This document shows, piece by piece, positions 61,138 to 64,000 of a stretch of 64,000 nucleotides of DNA; position 1 is the stretch's first letter, and every line of letters starts with the position of its first letter. The stretch spans positions 682,001 through 746,000 of the forward strand of contig NZ_BAAAXG010000026.1 of assembly GCF_039535475.1 (NCBI RefSeq). Reading direction: 5' to 3'. This DNA is from Streptomyces showdoensis. Its GTDB lineage: Bacteria; Actinomycetota; Actinomycetes; Streptomycetales; Streptomycetaceae. Below the pieces are notes generated by a model. That model made no database searches. It was not told where the DNA came from and saw only the letters and a list, made by a program, of their open reading frames with translations. The position numbers were made by a program, and so were the translations under genes.

Positions 61138-62002
61138 AGAACTCCAGGGCCGTGGTCAGCGTCCCGCGCTGCTGGGGCCAGTCGGTCTCCGGTCCCGCGA
61201 CCAGGATCGCGTGCTGCCGCCCGTCGGTGCCGGTGAACGCCCGGTCGACCACCTTGCGGCGCCCTTCCTCCCGGTCGTACGCGTACACCAGCTCGGCCGC
61301 GTCCCCCGGGCCGGTCCGCTCCAGGCTGAGCTCCTGGTAGCCCGGCTTGGCGGCGAGGTTGCCGGACGTCTGCCGCAGCGATTCGTACGGCGGGGTGCCC
61401 GGGGCCGCGAGGGTGAAGATCTGGACCAGGCTCTTCCCGTCGGGCGAGTGGTAGAAGACGCCCTCGGTGGCGGAGGAGGTCCGGTTCCAGTTCACCGGAA
61501 CGGCGATGGTGAAGCCCTCCGGGTCCTCGACCGTGTGGAAGCCGGGCGGGGGCTCGCGGTCCGTGGCCGCCGGACCGCCCGACGGGGACGCGGGATCGGA
61601 CGGCGTGCCGGAGTCCTGCCCGGACGACGGGCCCGGTCCGTCCGTCGCCGTGCTCGTCACCGCCGGCGGACCGGCGGTCCCCTTGCCGTCGCCGTCCCCG
61701 CCCCACACCAGCCAGCCGCCGACGCCCCCGGCGGCCAGGACCGCGGCCACGACCCCGGCGACCACGGCGTGGCGCGAGCGGCCGGACCCCGGCACCGGGC
61801 CGGGCACCGGTCCCGGCGACGGGACCGCGGTCGGGTCGTACGACGGGGGCGCCGGGGGCGGCGGCGGCCGCAGCGGCAAGGGCTGGAGCGACGCCGACGG
61901 CGGCTGGGGCGGCACGGGGCCGCCGGGGGCCTGCGTCTCCTGGACCGGCTCCCAGCTCTGCGTCGCGTCGTTCCAGCGGGCCCCTCCCCCGTACCCGCTC
62001 AT
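61127..62002 (-). CDS. Single-pass membrane protein with extracellular domain
   Basis: 291 residues. A cytosolic head (GGARWNDATQSWEP, then a Pro-rich stretch to ~75), one membrane segment (VVAGVVAAVLAAGGVGGWLVWG, about 80-100), a Ser/Pro/Thr/Gly linker and a ~130-residue outer domain (GFTIAVPVNWNRTSSATEGVFYHS, YAYDREEGRRKVVDRAF) like the sensor-tail domains of actinobacterial Ser/Thr kinases, but no kinase is present. It is read after the two GDHNTV-motif genes, 1 nt downstream, so it may share their function. Confidence 0.65.
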   Translation of the reverse strand: MSGYGGGARWNDATQSWEPVQETQAPGGPVPPQPPSASLQPLPLRPPPPPAPPSYDPTAVPSPGPVPGPVPGSGRSRHAVVAGVVAAVLAAGGVGGWLVWGGDGDGKGTAGPPAVTSTATDGPGPSSGQDSGTPSDPASPSGGPAATDREPPPGFHTVEDPEGFTIAVPVNWNRTSSATEGVFYHSPDGKSLVQIFTLAAPGTPPYESLRQTSGNLAAKPGYQELSLERTGPGDAAELVYAYDREEGRRKVVDRAFTGTDGRQHAILVAGPETDWPQQRGTLTTALEFFRP

Positions 62003-62003
62003 C

Positions 62004-62405
62004 TCATCCTCCGAGCAGGGCGCCGACGGCCTGGCCGACGGCGACCCCCGAGGCGAGGATGCCGGTCACGGCCCCGGCGTCGGTCAGGGCCTGGCGCAGC
62101 CGGGTCAGCCGGCCCGGGCCCGCGGCGCCCGTGCCCTCGATCTCGTCCTCGGCGTCGGAGAGTTCGGCGTCGAGGGCGGCCGTCTGCTCCGAGGCGACGA
62201 CTCCGCCGAGGTCGGCGCGGAGCCGGCGGACGGCCTGGAGCAGCTCCTCCTGCGCGGGGTCGCGCTCGGGCCCCGCGCCCCGCACGGTGTACGCGACGGT
62301 GTTGTGGTCGCCGACGGTGACGTTGCCGTGGGTGTTGGTGATGCTGATGCCGCCCGCCGCGGGCCCGCTCCGGCCCCGGTCCTGGTCCTGACCCTGGTCA
62401 GCCAC
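62004..62405 (-). CDS. Small protein with GNVTVGDHNTV motif
   Basis: 133 residues. An N-terminal beta-like motif ITNTHGNVTVGDHNTV (residues 22-37) is followed by a helical stretch (EELLQAVRRLRADLGGVV ... LDAELSDAEDEIEG, heptad-like) and a hydrophobic C-terminus (ILASGVAVGQAVGALLGG) that may insert in membrane. The upstream gene ends in almost the same motif. GTG 62405 overlaps it by 8 nt. Function unknown. Confidence 0.65.
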   Translation of the reverse strand: MADQGQDQDRGRSGPAAGGISITNTHGNVTVGDHNTVAYTVRGAGPERDPAQEELLQAVRRLRADLGGVVASEQTAALDAELSDAEDEIEGTGAAGPGRLTRLRQALTDAGAVTGILASGVAVGQAVGALLGG

Positions 62406-64000
62406 GGTCGCCTCCGGTCCTCGTCGTGTGGAAGGTCTTGCTGGTGACGGTGTTGTGGTCGCCGATGGTGACGTTCCCCCTGGTGTTCTCGATGAACGTG
62501 CCGCCCTCGGCGACGTGCACGATCTTCTGCTCGAACTCGGCGGTCTCGTAACCGGCCCGGCGCAGGGCGACGGTGACGCCGTTCACCACCCGGTCCTGGA
62601 CGGTCTTCAGGTAGCGGCTGATGTCCATCTCGTGGAAGAGGGAGGCCTCGTCGTCGGAGCCGAGTTCGCGGACCGAGACCCGCGGCCCTTCGGCCAGGGC
62701 CCCGGCGTGCCCGCCGGTGGTCTGCCGCCACAGGTGGGCGAGGGCCCGGCCGAGCGTGACGAGGGCCTGTCCGGCCGAGCCGGGGGCCTGGCCGAGCGCC
62801 CAGACGGCCTTGCCGAAGTGGTGGTTGTGCCGGTAGCGGTGGGCGATCCGGTCGGCGTGGCGGTAGAGCCGGGCGACCGGCCGCAGGACGTGCGGGGCGA
62901 CCTCCAGCATGAGCATGCCGCCCTGGGTGTGGACCCGGACGAAGACGGTCGTGACGATCTCCTCGCCCCAGCCGCCGACCCGGATCCGCAGGAAGTGCCG
63001 GCGGACCTCGCCGCCCTCCTCGATGGCGCCGGAGCGGTGCAGTTCGAAGCCCTCGGCGGTGTACGGGGCGGCGGCGCGGGCCGGCAGCCCGTCGGCGGGC
63101 AGGAAGACGATCTCGTCGATCTCCAGCTCGCGCAGCCGGTCGCGGACGGCGGCGGCGAGGTGCGGGGAGCCGTGCCGGGAGGGCACCCGCAGGGCCTCCA
63201 CGAGCGGGACGATGTGCCGCATGATCGCGCTGTTGTCGAGCGGTTCGGGCGTGCGTCCGTCGAGGTCCTCGCGGGGCCGCAGCTCGACGGAGAGCGACCA
63301 GGGCTCGTACGGTTCGCCCGCGCCGCAGAACGGATTTTCGTAGCGGTACATCACGAGCCGGGAGTGCTGTTCGATCCCGATCCGCTCGCGCAGCCGCCGG
63401 AAGCGGGCGCCCTGGAACCGCTCCGCGGGGTCCGCGGCGTGGTCGTCGAAGCGCCCCTTCGCCAGCTCCTCGGTGAGCGAGCGGGCGAACTGGCCGCGCT
63501 GGGTGGCCACCGCCCAGGCGAGCAGCGGCGGGACGGCGAGGGTGAGCCAGACCTCCAGGCGGCCGACGTCCCACAGCTCCTGGCCCGCACCGATGAGGGA
63601 GGGGCCGAGGTACTGGCCCCAGTCGCCGAGCTCGCCGAGCAGTTCCCAGCGGGTCTCCTCGCCGGCGAGGGCCAGCACGAGGAGGAGCAGGACGGTCTGG
63701 AGCAGGGTGAGCCGCCCGTACCAGCGCAGGAGGAAGGCGGGGACGGTCCGGAAGGGGGGCGCCTGGGCCGAGCGGCCGCGGACCCAGCGGGCGATCCCGA
63801 GCAGCAGGAAGGGCGGCACGAAGAACATGACCAGGCCCTTGGTCACCGGGAAGGCGATGATCCACAGGGCCAGGATCCCGGCGGCCCAGCCGAGTTCGAT
63901 CCGGCGGGCGCGCAGGGCGTGGGCGAGGACGCGGCCCGCGTCGATGCCGAGGGAGGGCGCGGCGACGCGCTCCTCGTGGAGGTAGAGCTCGTCGATGACG
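62398..64000 (-). CDS. Large membrane protein ending in GNVTIGDHNTV motif (5' end outside window)
   Basis: At least 533 residues; the frame stays open to the window edge, so GTG 63846 is not the true start. Three or four membrane segments lie in the first half (ILALWIIAFPVTKGLVMFF, LLLLVLALAGEE, VWLTLAVPPLLAWAVA). A large cytosolic part follows with an R-Y-E-N motif and HHFGKAVWALGQAP, and the C-terminus has IENTRGNVTIGDHNTV. Not recognised. Coupled to the 62004 gene by overlap. Confidence 0.7.
   Translation of the reverse strand, partial: VIDELYLHEERVAAPSLGIDAGRVLAHALRARRIELGWAAGILALWIIAFPVTKGLVMFFVPPFLLLGIARWVRGRSAQAPPFRTVPAFLLRWYGRLTLLQTVLLLLVLALAGEETRWELLGELGDWGQYLGPSLIGAGQELWDVGRLEVWLTLAVPPLLAWAVATQRGQFARSLTEELAKGRFDDHAADPAERFQGARFRRLRERIGIEQHSRLVMYRYENPFCGAGEPYEPWSLSVELRPREDLDGRTPEPLDNSAIMRHIVPLVEALRVPSRHGSPHLAAAVRDRLRELEIDEIVFLPADGLPARAAAPYTAEGFELHRSGAIEEGGEVRRHFLRIRVGGWGEEIVTTVFVRVHTQGGMLMLEVAPHVLRPVARLYRHADRIAHRYRHNHHFGKAVWALGQAPGSAGQALVTLGRALAHLWRQTTGGHAGALAEGPRVSVRELGSDDEASLFHEMDISRYLKTVQDRVVNGVTVALRRAGYETAEFEQKIVHVAEGGTFIENTRGNVTIGDHNTVTSKTFHTTRTGGDRG

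Overview
This window looks like core chromosome of a Streptomyces or close relative. GC content is very high, third codon positions are G/C-saturated, many genes overlap by 4 nt (ATGA/GTGA), and GTG starts are common. Several typical streptomycete families are present: a BmpA nucleoside importer locus, SigE-family and SigG-like sigma factors, MocR, a SCO4848-type small membrane protein and an sdhCDAB operon. I see no insertion sequence, prophage, tRNA, rRNA or CRISPR array. Most long ORFs on the strand opposite a gene are shadows caused by the high GC content.

Layout. 1-4300: start of a LysR regulator, an MFS transporter, a secreted L,D-transpeptidase, a SigG-like sigma factor, a STAS protein and a HAD phosphatase. 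4413-11449: nucleoside salvage (deoA, cdd, two permeases, an ATPase, a BmpA lipoprotein). Three copies of a palindrome, consensus TCTACGCGCGTAGA, lie upstream of its three transcription units, and the ATPase gene appears to start at AUC. 11753-12985: an M20 amidohydrolase. 13102-20283: a nonulosonic-acid (Kdn/sialic-type) wall glycopolymer locus with a NeuB-like synthase, a cytidylyltransferase fused to a KdsC-type phosphatase, two polysialyltransferase-like proteins, a GT2 and a further putative glycosyltransferase. 20288-31555: MerR, LysE, an acyl-CoA mutase large subunit, a lipoprotein L,D-transpeptidase, an ECF sigma/membrane-protein pair, a Clp_N-HTH protein with a near-consensus leaderless promoter, a GH20 hexosaminidase and an OHCU-decarboxylase-like protein. 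31780-35179: sdhCDAB. 35268-43532: a membrane protein, a MarR/MFS divergon in which the MFS gene is frameshifted in a C7 run, TetR, a SigE-family sigma with a putative partner, a peptide-binding protein and a metallophosphoesterase. 43642-50343: a D-Ala-D-Ala carboxypeptidase-like protein, YihY, and a compact set of homologues of the mycobacterial decaprenyl-phosphoryl-arabinose pathway (DPPR synthase, PAP2 phosphatase, DprE1, DprE2, GtrA). 50408-64000: a 2'-5' RNA ligase-like protein, trpS, glyA behind a ZTP-type riboswitch, rocD, a polysaccharide deacetylase with DasR-like sites, a YgiB/YgiC-like pair, EamA, MocR, an AhpD-like protein, a PEP-mutase-family protein, and two proteins sharing an unusual GNVTxGDHNTV motif. 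The last gene runs off the end.

Themes. (1) Envelope polymers: the nonulosonate locus, the decaprenyl-phospho-arabinose locus, two L,D-transpeptidases, a carboxypeptidase and a deacetylase. (2) Leaderless transcription: more than a dozen genes have TANNNT placed 6-8 nt before ATG/GTG. (3) Local transcriptional control that can be read in the DNA: nucleoside, MarR, MerR, MocR, DasR-like and HTH-Clp_N operators.
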